NCBI GenBank assembly: GCA_947492475.1
Contig: CANLNM010000002.1
Span: forward strand, 186,001 to 250,000
DNA: 64,000 nt
From: an uncultured Paracoccaceae bacterium
GTDB taxonomy: Bacteria > Pseudomonadota > Alphaproteobacteria > Rhodobacterales > Rhodobacteraceae
Reading direction: 5' to 3'
A program made the translations under genes and the position numbers. Position 1 is the stretch's first letter, and the number at the start of each line of letters is the position of its first letter. This document shows positions 37,605 to 45,597 of this stretch, piece after piece. The notes below the pieces were generated by a model. The model saw nothing but the letters and a program-made list of their open reading frames with translations. It was not told where the DNA came from and did no database searches.

Positions 37605-38219
37605 ATGGAACTTTCAATTCAATCAATTTCTCGTGGCATCGTTATTTGTGCAGTTTTAACCTCAGTCTCTGCATGTAACAGCTCGAATTCATTTCAATTT
37701 CCAGAGCCAAACGTTGCCGCATTTGATGATCGTGTAGATACGGCAATTGACCTGTCTGCTACAGCAAACGGGTCAGATTACACCCTCGAAGCGAATCTGC
37801 CGACGACAGGTAGCGCGAATTACGAAGGCTATATTGCCCTTGTTGATGCGAACCAAACCGCCGCCGGAAATGGTGAAATTCCGTTGGTTGTCGGGGATTT
37901 GCACGTGGATGTAAATTTTGGATCGAACGACACCTCAAGCCGGGCCGATAATTTCATTGATGAAAACGGCGAATATTATGACGGTTCTTTGCGTGGCAGC
38001 GGCGAAGTGATGGTTCTGGGCCTCGATGGGGTGACCCGCGGTGATCTGGGGGGCACGTTGCGCGATGCGTCTGGTGGCACGATTTCATATGATCTTGTTG
38101 CGAGTGGCGACTTTCTTGGCCCGAACGGGGAACTTCTGGACGTTGGATATATTGGAGAAGCAAGCGTGGGATCACAAACCATCGATGTCTCAGGACGTGG
38201 GGTCGCTGAGCTGCAGTAA
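37605..38219 (+). CDS. lipoprotein with TbpB-like barrel, possible second Slam client
   Basis: A 204-residue lipoprotein (lipobox SVSAC near residue 24). The mature part has a short tether then Gly/Asp-rich strands (GDLHVDVNFGS, YYDGSLRGSGEVMVLG, RGDLGGTLRD, ISYDLVASGDFLGPNGELL, GYIGEASVGS), recalling the small barrel of Slam clients such as TbpB C-lobe or HpuA-like proteins. It is 7.5 kb from the Slam gene and has its own promoter-like region. Assignment is tentative. Confidence 0.6.
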   Translation: MELSIQSISRGIVICAVLTSVSACNSSNSFQFPEPNVAAFDDRVDTAIDLSATANGSDYTLEANLPTTGSANYEGYIALVDANQTAAGNGEIPLVVGDLHVDVNFGSNDTSSRADNFIDENGEYYDGSLRGSGEVMVLGLDGVTRGDLGGTLRDASGGTISYDLVASGDFLGPNGELLDVGYIGEASVGSQTIDVSGRGVAELQ

Positions 38220-38285
38220 CCGAGTTGCCGTTGGCAGTGATTTCAGGTTTGTATAGCAAAATCAAACAAAGCTGAGATCGCCGCA

Positions 38286-39029
38286 ATGACATCCTATTTA
38301 ACCACCCCAAACAATCGCCGGATTGCCTATCACAAAACCGACGGGCAGGGGCCGGTTGTGGTGTTTCTGGGCGGGCTGAAATCCGACATGATGGGCACCA
38401 AAGCTGTCCATCTGGAAGAGTGGTGCAAATCCCAAAACCGCGCGTTTTTGCGGTTTGACTATTCCGGCCATGGCGAAAGTTCTGAAACATTTGAATCCGG
38501 GTCAATCGCGGACTGGCACCAAGACACGCTGGCCGTAATCGACATGCTGACCGATGGTCCGATTGTTCCCGTGGGGTCATCCATGGGGGGCTGGCAGGCG
38601 CTGTTATTGGCGCGCGCGCGCCCAGAACGGATCGCCGGTATGGTCACGATTGCCGCGGCCGCTGATTTTACCGAGGATGGGTATTGGGCCAGCTTCACAG
38701 ATGCGCAAAAGGCGGATTTGGCCAGCAATGGCCAGATTGAATTGCCGTCTGATTATATGGATCCCTATATTGTCACGCAGAAAATGATTGATGACGGGCG
38801 CAAACATCTGGTGCTGCGCGCGCCGCTAAACCTGCCTTTTCCAGTGCGGTTTTTACAGGGCACCAATGACAGTGCCGTCAGCCGGGAAACGGCGCTGAAA
38901 TTGCTGGACCATGCAACCGGGCCGGATATGCACCTGACATTGGTGCGGGATGCAGATCATCGGTTTTCAACAGCCGAATGTCTGACGCTGATCGAACAGG
39001 CGGTTTTGGACGTGATGAAACCCGCTTAG
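38286..39029 (+). CDS. alpha/beta hydrolase
   Basis: A 247-residue serine hydrolase with nucleophile elbow GSSMGG (Ser about 99), oxyanion segment FLGGLKSDMMG, acid in QGTNDSAV and catalytic His in RDADHRFS. Similar to the ABHD10-like thioesterase/esterase group. No signal peptide; cytosolic. Its stop overlaps that of the convergent glycosyltransferase gene by four bases. Confidence 0.87.
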   Translation: MTSYLTTPNNRRIAYHKTDGQGPVVVFLGGLKSDMMGTKAVHLEEWCKSQNRAFLRFDYSGHGESSETFESGSIADWHQDTLAVIDMLTDGPIVPVGSSMGGWQALLLARARPERIAGMVTIAAAADFTEDGYWASFTDAQKADLASNGQIELPSDYMDPYIVTQKMIDDGRKHLVLRAPLNLPFPVRFLQGTNDSAVSRETALKLLDHATGPDMHLTLVRDADHRFSTAECLTLIEQAVLDVMKPA

Positions 39030-40126
39030 CGGGATTTCCACGTCACGCGGGACGATGCAACAAAGTTCCACAATGCGCCGACAATGGCGCCAACCGCGCT
39101 GGCAAACGCCCATGCCGGAATGGCTGTGTAGGTAATGGTCGCAACCCCCACATTCGCCAAAGCGCCAATCGCACAGACCGCATAAAAGCTAAGCAGACCA
39201 CGCAAAAATTCGGGCCCTTTGAGGGATCGATCCCGATAGGTCAGCAGGTTATTGGCCAGAAAATTGGTGGTCATGGCGCTAAACACACCCAAGGTCTGGG
39301 CAACCGAAAACCCAAAACCCAGCATCAACATCAGTTTGACCATGATCAGCTGCACAAAAATGCCCGACACACCGACCATGCCAAACAGAATGAACCGGAT
39401 CGACAAAACGCCACCGGTGATCCGCGCCAGCAAAAGCCCCAGAAATTCCAGCGTGACGGCCGCGTCCATTTTACTTTCGCCGTGCTGGCGTTCGCGAAAG
39501 GTGTAGCCAATTTCAGAGACATTCCAGCGTCCGCGCGCGGCTGACAGCATATCGGCCAAAATTTTGAACCCGGCCGATTGCAGCTCCAGCACAACTTGGT
39601 TGAAGGATGTGCGCCGCACCATGAAAAAGCCGCTCATCGGATCGCTGGCCGTGATGCGCAACATACGTTGTGCCAGCGTGGTTGCCTGATCAGACCCCCA
39701 TTTGCGGACCGATGTTAATCCGGTGCCCGCGGATCCGTCTTCGACGTTGCGCGATCCAATCACGATGTCCAAATCCGGGTTGTCCCGCAACCGCGCCAGC
39801 ATTTCAGGCAGTTTGGTTTCATCATGCTGCAAATCCGCGTCGATCACCGCACAGACAGGCGCAACAGAGGACAGAATGCCTTCGATACAGGCCCCCGCCA
39901 GGCCACGCCGCCCAATCCGGTGCAAAACACGTACGCGTCCATCTTCTCGGCCCAAGGCGCGCACTTCGGCGGCGGTGCCATCGGGGCTGTCATCATCCAC
40001 AAACACCACATCCCATGCCACGTCTTGCAGCGTGTCATGCAACAGGGCGACCATGGGGCGAATATTGGCTTTCTCGTTGAAAGTCGGAATAACGATGGTC
40101 AGCTCAGGGATGAGGGCTTGGGTCAA
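39026..40126 (-). CDS. GT2 polyprenyl-phosphate glycosyltransferase fused to GtrA domain
   Basis: A 366-residue protein: N-terminal GT-A domain like dolichol-phosphate mannose synthase (IVIPTFNEKANI, VDDDSPDGT, DADLQHDE) and a C-terminal GtrA-like four-helix membrane domain (from about residue 235, IRFILFGMVGVSGIFVQL). Such enzymes load a sugar on undecaprenyl phosphate and help flip it. The divergent neighbour is a GT39-type transferase that could use the product, so both likely act in periplasmic glycosylation. Confidence 0.9.
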   Translation of the reverse strand: MTQALIPELTIVIPTFNEKANIRPMVALLHDTLQDVAWDVVFVDDDSPDGTAAEVRALGREDGRVRVLHRIGRRGLAGACIEGILSSVAPVCAVIDADLQHDETKLPEMLARLRDNPDLDIVIGSRNVEDGSAGTGLTSVRKWGSDQATTLAQRMLRITASDPMSGFFMVRRTSFNQVVLELQSAGFKILADMLSAARGRWNVSEIGYTFRERQHGESKMDAAVTLEFLGLLLARITGGVLSIRFILFGMVGVSGIFVQLIMVKLMLMLGFGFSVAQTLGVFSAMTTNFLANNLLTYRDRSLKGPEFLRGLLSFYAVCAIGALANVGVATITYTAIPAWAFASAVGAIVGALWNFVASSRVTWKSR

Positions 40127-40252
40127 AACGGGCCGGGCCTTTGGTGAATTGCAATTGGTGGGTCACATTAGATGCGCCTTCATGGCGCGGTTTATCCAAT
40201 CTGACAAGGGCACGGATTTGACAGAACCCATCAGAGGTGGCAAGCCGCCGAT

Positions 40253-41644
40253 ATGACACGTCTTTTCACGGCACCCGCTCCGATTGTTTTGATCACGCTC
40301 TTTTTTGGGGGCGTGCATTTATGCGTGGCCGGTTTCCTGCCGCTGATCGAAGACGAAACCTATTACGCCCTGTGGGCCGGCGCGCCGTCATGGGGGTATT
40401 ATGATCATCCGCCGATGGTTGCTTGGTTGATCCGCGCGGGTGAAATGATGTTTGGAACAACCGCATTTGGGGTGCGGCTGTTTCATGTTGCGTGTTTCAT
40501 GATCATCACCCCGCTGACATGGCATTTGGCCAAAACATTATCCCTTTCAGGCGCCACAGCAACAAAAGCGGCATTGGCCTATAACCTGTCATTGCTGACA
40601 TTGGCCCTGTCCAACTTTGCCACACCTGATGCGCCATCAGCGTTGTTTTGGATCGCAACATTATGGGGGATGGCGCATGCGGTGCGATCGGATCGCGTGG
40701 GTTGGTGGGTGTTGGCGGGGGCGTTTGCCGGGCTTGGCATCCAGTCAAAGTTCACCAATTTATTCCTTTGTGTTGGCATATTGGTATGGCTTGGGGCCTC
40801 GGCTCAGGGGCGGTTATCCGCCCGCAGCAAAGGCCCGTGGCTGGCGATTTTGACCGCTTTTCTGGTGATCGCACCTTTGGTTATGTGGAACGCCGCCAAT
40901 GATTGGGTTGGATTAGAACGCCAGTTTGGTCGCATTTCCGCCGCGACGTTTGATGCGCTTTTGCCGGTTCAGTTTTTATTGATCACAGCGGTGGTTTTTT
41001 CACCGGTTATGACATTTTTTGCCATCAAAGGCGCGATCAAAACCCCCGGCCTGTTGGGCTGGACCAGCCTGCCAGTGCTGGCCTATTTGCTGTGGCATTC
41101 CACCCAGCACGACGTGGCTGCAAACTGGCTGATCCCATTGCATCCGATCTTTGCGATCTGGGCCACGATGGGCATGGCAGGGCTGCGGAAATCATTGCAA
41201 CGCATCATATTGGGCATCTCTGCGGTGTTTGCCGTTGTGATCTTAGGATTGGCCTTTAAACCCGGCACACCTTTGTTCACCAGCCATTCCCCGCCAAACC
41301 AAATTCGCGGTTGGGATCAAGCGGTTGAGGATATATCAACCGTAATGGACACCACCAATGCCCAATGGATTGCCACGTCGCAATATGGGTTAACCGGACG
41401 TTTGGCGTGGGAATATCCGGATGTGCCGGTCTGGTCGCTGGTGGAACCGGAACGGTATCTGTTTCGTGGAGATTTCCCTGAGGGCCTATGTGATTTGCCC
41501 GGAGTGATCATTGAACGGGAACGTTCAGCGCCAAAGGCGGATGAATTTGTTGCTCTTACAACGCCTGAACAGCATGTTGAACGCAGAGGTGGCACAAGCT
41601 TGCTTTATACCTATCGCGTGCAGGCATTTCGGGGCTGTCAGTGA
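40253..41644 (+). CDS. GT39/ArnT-type integral membrane glycosyltransferase
   Basis: A 463-residue polytopic protein with the periplasmic first loop EDETYYALWAG and the YYDHPPMVAWLIR segment characteristic of the ArnT/PMT (GT39, GT83) superfamily, about ten TM helices, and a C-terminal periplasmic domain of ~130 residues. These transfer sugars from polyprenyl phosphate to lipid A or proteins. It is divergent from a polyprenyl-phosphate glycosyltransferase gene 126 bases away, an arrangement supporting a shared pathway. Acceptor unknown. Confidence 0.87.
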   Translation: MTRLFTAPAPIVLITLFFGGVHLCVAGFLPLIEDETYYALWAGAPSWGYYDHPPMVAWLIRAGEMMFGTTAFGVRLFHVACFMIITPLTWHLAKTLSLSGATATKAALAYNLSLLTLALSNFATPDAPSALFWIATLWGMAHAVRSDRVGWWVLAGAFAGLGIQSKFTNLFLCVGILVWLGASAQGRLSARSKGPWLAILTAFLVIAPLVMWNAANDWVGLERQFGRISAATFDALLPVQFLLITAVVFSPVMTFFAIKGAIKTPGLLGWTSLPVLAYLLWHSTQHDVAANWLIPLHPIFAIWATMGMAGLRKSLQRIILGISAVFAVVILGLAFKPGTPLFTSHSPPNQIRGWDQAVEDISTVMDTTNAQWIATSQYGLTGRLAWEYPDVPVWSLVEPERYLFRGDFPEGLCDLPGVIIERERSAPKADEFVALTTPEQHVERRGGTSLLYTYRVQAFRGCQ

Positions 41645-41719
41645 TCGACCAATGAGGGTTTGGCCCCTTTGCGGTCGCGGTTTTTGGTGTATCGTCCAGC
41701 AAGGGCAGGAGTGAAGAAC

Positions 41720-42589
41720 ATGCAGACCACACGTGATTTAACCGAGCTGGCCGCCCAAATCGCAGTCGCTGAACATCAGGTGCCCAATCTGCGCCCGGGC
41801 TGCGAAAAACGCATCATCTGGACCGGGGAAAAGGGCGCGCAAACGGATGTCGCGCTGGTGTATCTGCACGGGTTTTCCGCCTCGCCCGAAGAAATCCGCC
41901 CCGTCCCTGATCTGGTGGCAAACGCGATGGGGGCCAACCTGTTTTACGCCCGCCTTACGGGGCATGGGCAAAACGGTATTGCCTTGGGCGCGGCGCGTTT
42001 AGAGGATTGGATCGCCGATACAAAAGAGGCGATAGAAATCGGCGCCGCATTGGGACGCAAAGTGATCGTGATGGGCTGCTCGACGGGCTGCACGTTGATG
42101 ACCATTGCCGGAATGCAGGGCGCTCAGGTGGATGGCTATATCCACGTTTCGGCAAATTTTGGAATGCGACATCGGGTGTTACAATGGGTGCTGGATTTAC
42201 CGGGGGCGCGTCAATGGGGGCCTTGGATTTCGGGGTTCAATCGGCATTTCGACCCGATATCGGATGCGCATTCGGCCTATTGGACCACAGATTATCCTAC
42301 CCAAGCCGTGTTCACGATGGCCGAGACCGTTCGGGCCGCCCGTGCCGGGGATCCGGCGATCATTCAGGCCCCAGCCTTGTTTGTCTATTGCGCCGAGGAT
42401 CACGTGGTGAACCCGGCGGATATCAAACGGGTCATGGCAGCCTGGGGTGGGGATGTGCGTGAACATATCGTCACATTGGGCGCGGGGGATGATGCGAATG
42501 CGCATATCATCGCAGGGGATGTGTTTTCACCTTCGCAAACGGCATCAACCGCGGATGTGATGATCCGCTGGGCGCAGGAAAACGTGTAA
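41720..42589 (+). CDS. alpha/beta hydrolase, carboxylesterase-like
   Basis: A 289-residue serine hydrolase with LVYLHGFSASPEEI oxyanion region, nucleophile elbow GCSTGC (unusual Cys after the elbow), acid in YCAEDHVV and C-terminal catalytic region near GDDANAHII. Cytosolic. Start at 41720 has GCAGGAG about nine bases upstream; twenty in-frame codons before it are unlikely. The next gene begins one base after its stop. Confidence 0.83.
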   Translation: MQTTRDLTELAAQIAVAEHQVPNLRPGCEKRIIWTGEKGAQTDVALVYLHGFSASPEEIRPVPDLVANAMGANLFYARLTGHGQNGIALGAARLEDWIADTKEAIEIGAALGRKVIVMGCSTGCTLMTIAGMQGAQVDGYIHVSANFGMRHRVLQWVLDLPGARQWGPWISGFNRHFDPISDAHSAYWTTDYPTQAVFTMAETVRAARAGDPAIIQAPALFVYCAEDHVVNPADIKRVMAAWGGDVREHIVTLGAGDDANAHIIAGDVFSPSQTASTADVMIRWAQENV

Positions 42590-42590
42590 A

Positions 42591-43226
42591 ATGCGGCGTC
42601 CTCAATCCATGTGGAGCCTTGAAACGCTTGGCCGGGTCCGCCTGTCGCGCTATTTTTATATGCGTGAATTTCTGTATTCAGAAATTGCCAATTTTCATCA
42701 GATGCAGAACATCCCCGAAAATCCGGATTTGGCGATCGAAACCGGGTCTGCCTTTTGTCAGCAGATATTGGACCCGCTTCAGGAAACGTTTGGACGGGTG
42801 GCGGTGCGGTCTGGATATCGGTCGCCATCTGTCAATCAGTTTGGCAATGAAAACAAATTGAACTGCGCACGAAATACCTATCCCGAAGAATGCCATATCT
42901 GGGACATTAACACAGGAAATCAACGTGTTGCAGGTGCGTCCATCGTGATCCCATGGTTTGTCGATCACTATCAGGCAGGGCGTGATTGGCGGGATTTGGC
43001 ATGGTGGATACATGATCATATCCCTTATTCGGAAATGTGGTTTTTCCCAAAACTGGCCGCCTTCAATATTTCTTGGCGTCCGCAGCCTTGGCGTAAAATT
43101 TCCAGCTATGTCGCGCCGCGTGGCACGTTGTTGCGTCGCGGACAAACCCCCGACGAGCCACTGGAACAACGCCAGAACCGATATCGCGATTTCCCAGCTT
43201 TTGGTGGTTTGCGCCTGCCAGATTAG
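42591..43226 (+). CDS. peptidase M15-like (Hedgehog/DD-peptidase fold) protein
   Basis: A 211-residue protein. The segment VRSGYRSPSVNQFG, a later ECHIWDIN and a C-terminal WWIHDHIPYSEMWFF / FNISWRP block follow the order of motifs in M15_3-like DD-peptidases (SGYRSP, HxxGxAxD, then E and H). The canonical HxxGxAxD is degraded to HIWDIN, so zinc binding and activity are uncertain. No signal peptide. It is immediately downstream of a hydrolase gene and probably co-transcribed. Confidence 0.6.
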   Translation: MRRPQSMWSLETLGRVRLSRYFYMREFLYSEIANFHQMQNIPENPDLAIETGSAFCQQILDPLQETFGRVAVRSGYRSPSVNQFGNENKLNCARNTYPEECHIWDINTGNQRVAGASIVIPWFVDHYQAGRDWRDLAWWIHDHIPYSEMWFFPKLAAFNISWRPQPWRKISSYVAPRGTLLRRGQTPDEPLEQRQNRYRDFPAFGGLRLPD

Positions 43227-43339
43227 GCGGGATTGAACCGGTGACAGCATAACGCCCTTGCTCAGGATCGATGCGCGTGGGATCAAGGGGGACGGAAATC
43301 AACGCGTTGCTTAAGACGCGCAAAAATCAGAGGTGGGGC

Positions 43340-44050
43340 ATGAGCGAACCCTTGGTTCTGCTGGCAGGTATGATGTGTGACGCGCGGGTATTTTTGCCCC
43401 AAATTGTCGATCTATCCTTGGATCATGCAGTCACCATTATTCCGTTGACCCAAGGTGAACGGATCGAAGAAATTGCATCAGCGATTTTGACCGCGGCCCC
43501 AGCCAAATTTGCGCTTTGTGGGCATGATATGGGCGGTGTGGTTGCGATGGAATTGGCGCGTCGGGCCCCGGACCGGATCACCCGGCTGGCCCTGATGAAT
43601 TGCACTCCACTGGCGGACACTCCCCCTGTTGCGGTGATGCGGGACGAGCAAATCATCAAAGCCCGCGCCGGACGGTTGCAAGACGCGCTAACCCAAGATG
43701 TGAACGCGATGGGACTGGCCGAGGGCCCCGCCAAAGTGCATGTGCACCAAGGATTGATTGAAATGGGCATGGATTTGGGGCCAGAACTTTATGTGCGCCA
43801 AACGCGTGTGCTGCAAAAACGGCGGGACCAACAGGCAACGTTGCGCCAATTGCGCATGCCGACGTTGGTTATGTGTGGCGCCGAAGATCAGGTCACCCCG
43901 ATCAAACGACATGAATTTGTTGCTGAATTGATCCCTTATGCGCGGCTTCAGGTGATTGACGGGGCAGGGCATGTGCCCCAACTTGAGGCGCCAGATGCGA
44001 CTAATGCCGCCTTGCGCACCTGGATGCGGCAGCCACTGGTGTTGCGCTAA
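43340..44050 (+). CDS. alpha/beta fold hydrolase
   Basis: A 236-residue serine hydrolase with VLLAGMMCDARVFLPQ, elbow GHDMGG (here Asp-Met around the position usually Ser: G-H-D-M-G-G, so the nucleophile is Asp as in dehalogenase/epoxide hydrolase types), acid CGAEDQVTP and His in GAGHVPQLEAP. Replacement of Ser by Asp at the elbow is notable for this esterase-like family. AGGTGG precedes the ATG at 43340. It is followed by a bidirectional terminator. Confidence 0.83.
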   Translation: MSEPLVLLAGMMCDARVFLPQIVDLSLDHAVTIIPLTQGERIEEIASAILTAAPAKFALCGHDMGGVVAMELARRAPDRITRLALMNCTPLADTPPVAVMRDEQIIKARAGRLQDALTQDVNAMGLAEGPAKVHVHQGLIEMGMDLGPELYVRQTRVLQKRRDQQATLRQLRMPTLVMCGAEDQVTPIKRHEFVAELIPYARLQVIDGAGHVPQLEAPDATNAALRTWMRQPLVLR

Positions 44051-44091
44051 TTTACGCGAAACGAAACCGATAAAATGCTCTGTTTAAACGA

Positions 44092-44121
44092 AAAATCGCG
44101 CCGGGTGATGGGCGCGATTTT
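44092..44121. terminator. bidirectional terminator between hydrolase gene and phaZ
   Basis: An 11-bp perfect stem (AAAATCGCGCC/GGCGCGATTTT) with an 8-base loop, A and T runs on the two sides, between two convergent genes. Confidence 0.85.
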
Positions 44122-44149
44122 AGGCTAATTTGACCGAACGGGGCAAAAA

Positions 44150-45493
44150 TTACTTTGCAGCAGCGTTCTTATTGGCTGGCTTGGCACGGTTCGCAACTTT
44201 GGCCGCTGGCTTGCGTGTTTTGGCTTTGGGGGCCTGTTTCGTCTCAGGCTTGGGCGGCAGATTACCTGCATTGGCATCGATGAAATCCAACACCAAGGGG
44301 CGGATATTATCGCGCCATGATCGACCCGCAAAGATACCGTAATGACCCGCGCCCGGCTCGACGTGCCATGCCTTTTTGTCATTTGGCAGCGCAGTCAACA
44401 GGTCCAGCGCGGCGCGGCATTGCCCCGGCGCTGAAATGTCGTCTTCTTCGCCTTCGACGGTTTTCACCGCGACGGTGGTGATTTTGCTGAAATCCACATG
44501 GCGTCCATCCACGACAAACGCGTTGCGCGCGATTTCGCGGCCTTTGAACACGCGTTCAACCGTTGACAGGTAGAATTCGGCCGTCATGTCCATCACGGCC
44601 AGATATTCGTCATAAAACGCGTTGTGTTTGTCATGTTCGCCGGCTTCACCGCGGGCCACACGCATAATTTGGTCTGAAAACGCCTTGGAATGCATTTCGC
44701 TGTTCATCGACATAAAAGAGCTGAGCTGCAGCAGGCCGGGATAGACTTTGCGTCCGACGCCCGCATATTTGAACCCAACTTGTTGGATCATCGTCTGTTC
44801 CAGCTGCCCCATCGTGACCGACCGGCCAAAGTCGGTGACGTCGGTATGGTTGGCCTCGGGATCGACGGGACCCCCAATCAAGGTGAGCGATTTTGGCTGG
44901 GCCTTGGGGTCGTCTTCGGCCAGATAGGCGGTCGCAGCCAAGGTTAGCGGAACCGGTTGGCACACGGCAATGACATGTAGGTCACTGCCCAGTTCCTTCA
45001 TGAAATCAACGAGGTAAAGCGTGTAATCTTCGACGTCAAATTTGCCTTCGGACACGGGAATGTCGCGGGCATTGTGCCAATCGGTAATGTACACTTCGCA
45101 ATCGGGCAACAGAGACAGAACCGTTTTACGCAGCAACGTGGCATAATGGCCTGACATCGGTGCGACCAGCAGAACCCGGCGTTTGCGTTCTGCGCGGCCA
45201 TTCACCTTGAAATGGATCAGATCGCCAAACGCTTTGGCGACGACAATTTCCGGGGTGACAATATGATCTTTGCCATCTTCGCAGGTAAAGGACGGGATGC
45301 CCCAGTCCGGCTTTATGACCATGCGGGCAAAGCTGCGCTCGGTCACCTCACCCCAGGCCTTCATCATTTCCAAACCGGGATTTGGGAACAGGGACATCGC
45401 AGGATAAGAGGCAAAGGCATGAGCAGACGCGCCCAACCACTGATTTGTGGTCCGCAAACTCTCCATTAGATCGTATGTCAGCATAAATCTCAT
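44150..45493 (-). CDS. phaZ: intracellular polyhydroxyalkanoate depolymerase with basic tail
   Basis: A 447-residue PhaZ of the intracellular type that degrades amorphous PHB granules. The catalytic Cys region (HVIAVCQPVPLTLAA, a lipase box with Cys as in PhaZ1 of Cupriavidus) and the C-terminal His (EPGAGHYGIFAGRSWRD) are visible. After the enzymatic core a ~35-residue tail rich in Lys, Ala and Pro (APKAKTRKPAAK, NRAKPANKNAAAK) is added, resembling histone-like tails of PhaF phasins. Start at 45493 has AGGGA upstream. Divergent from phaC. Confidence 0.93.
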   Translation of the reverse strand: MRFMLTYDLMESLRTTNQWLGASAHAFASYPAMSLFPNPGLEMMKAWGEVTERSFARMVIKPDWGIPSFTCEDGKDHIVTPEIVVAKAFGDLIHFKVNGRAERKRRVLLVAPMSGHYATLLRKTVLSLLPDCEVYITDWHNARDIPVSEGKFDVEDYTLYLVDFMKELGSDLHVIAVCQPVPLTLAATAYLAEDDPKAQPKSLTLIGGPVDPEANHTDVTDFGRSVTMGQLEQTMIQQVGFKYAGVGRKVYPGLLQLSSFMSMNSEMHSKAFSDQIMRVARGEAGEHDKHNAFYDEYLAVMDMTAEFYLSTVERVFKGREIARNAFVVDGRHVDFSKITTVAVKTVEGEEDDISAPGQCRAALDLLTALPNDKKAWHVEPGAGHYGIFAGRSWRDNIRPLVLDFIDANAGNLPPKPETKQAPKAKTRKPAAKVANRAKPANKNAAAK

Positions 45494-45562
45494 GTATCAT
45501 TCCCTTGCCAGATATTAGGTCGTTCGATTCGTCGCATTGACCCAAGGCTGGCTTTTGGGCGA

Positions 45563-45577
45563 TTGCTGCAGGTGCAA
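45563..45577. promoter_or_regulatory. imperfect PhaR-like box between phaZ and phaC
   Basis: TTGCTGCAGGTGCAA in the 104-base divergent phaZ-phaC gap contains CTGC-N4-GCA, one base short of the CTGC-N3/4-GCAG PhaR consensus, 21 bases before the phaC start. Confidence 0.4.
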
Positions 45578-45597
45578 AGTAAGGTGAGGAAGCCGCT

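Noticed and set aside
43228-43320. Sequence resembling a tRNA T-arm (GGATTGAACCGG)
   Set aside because: No acceptor stem, D-arm or anticodon arm can be paired around it on either strand.
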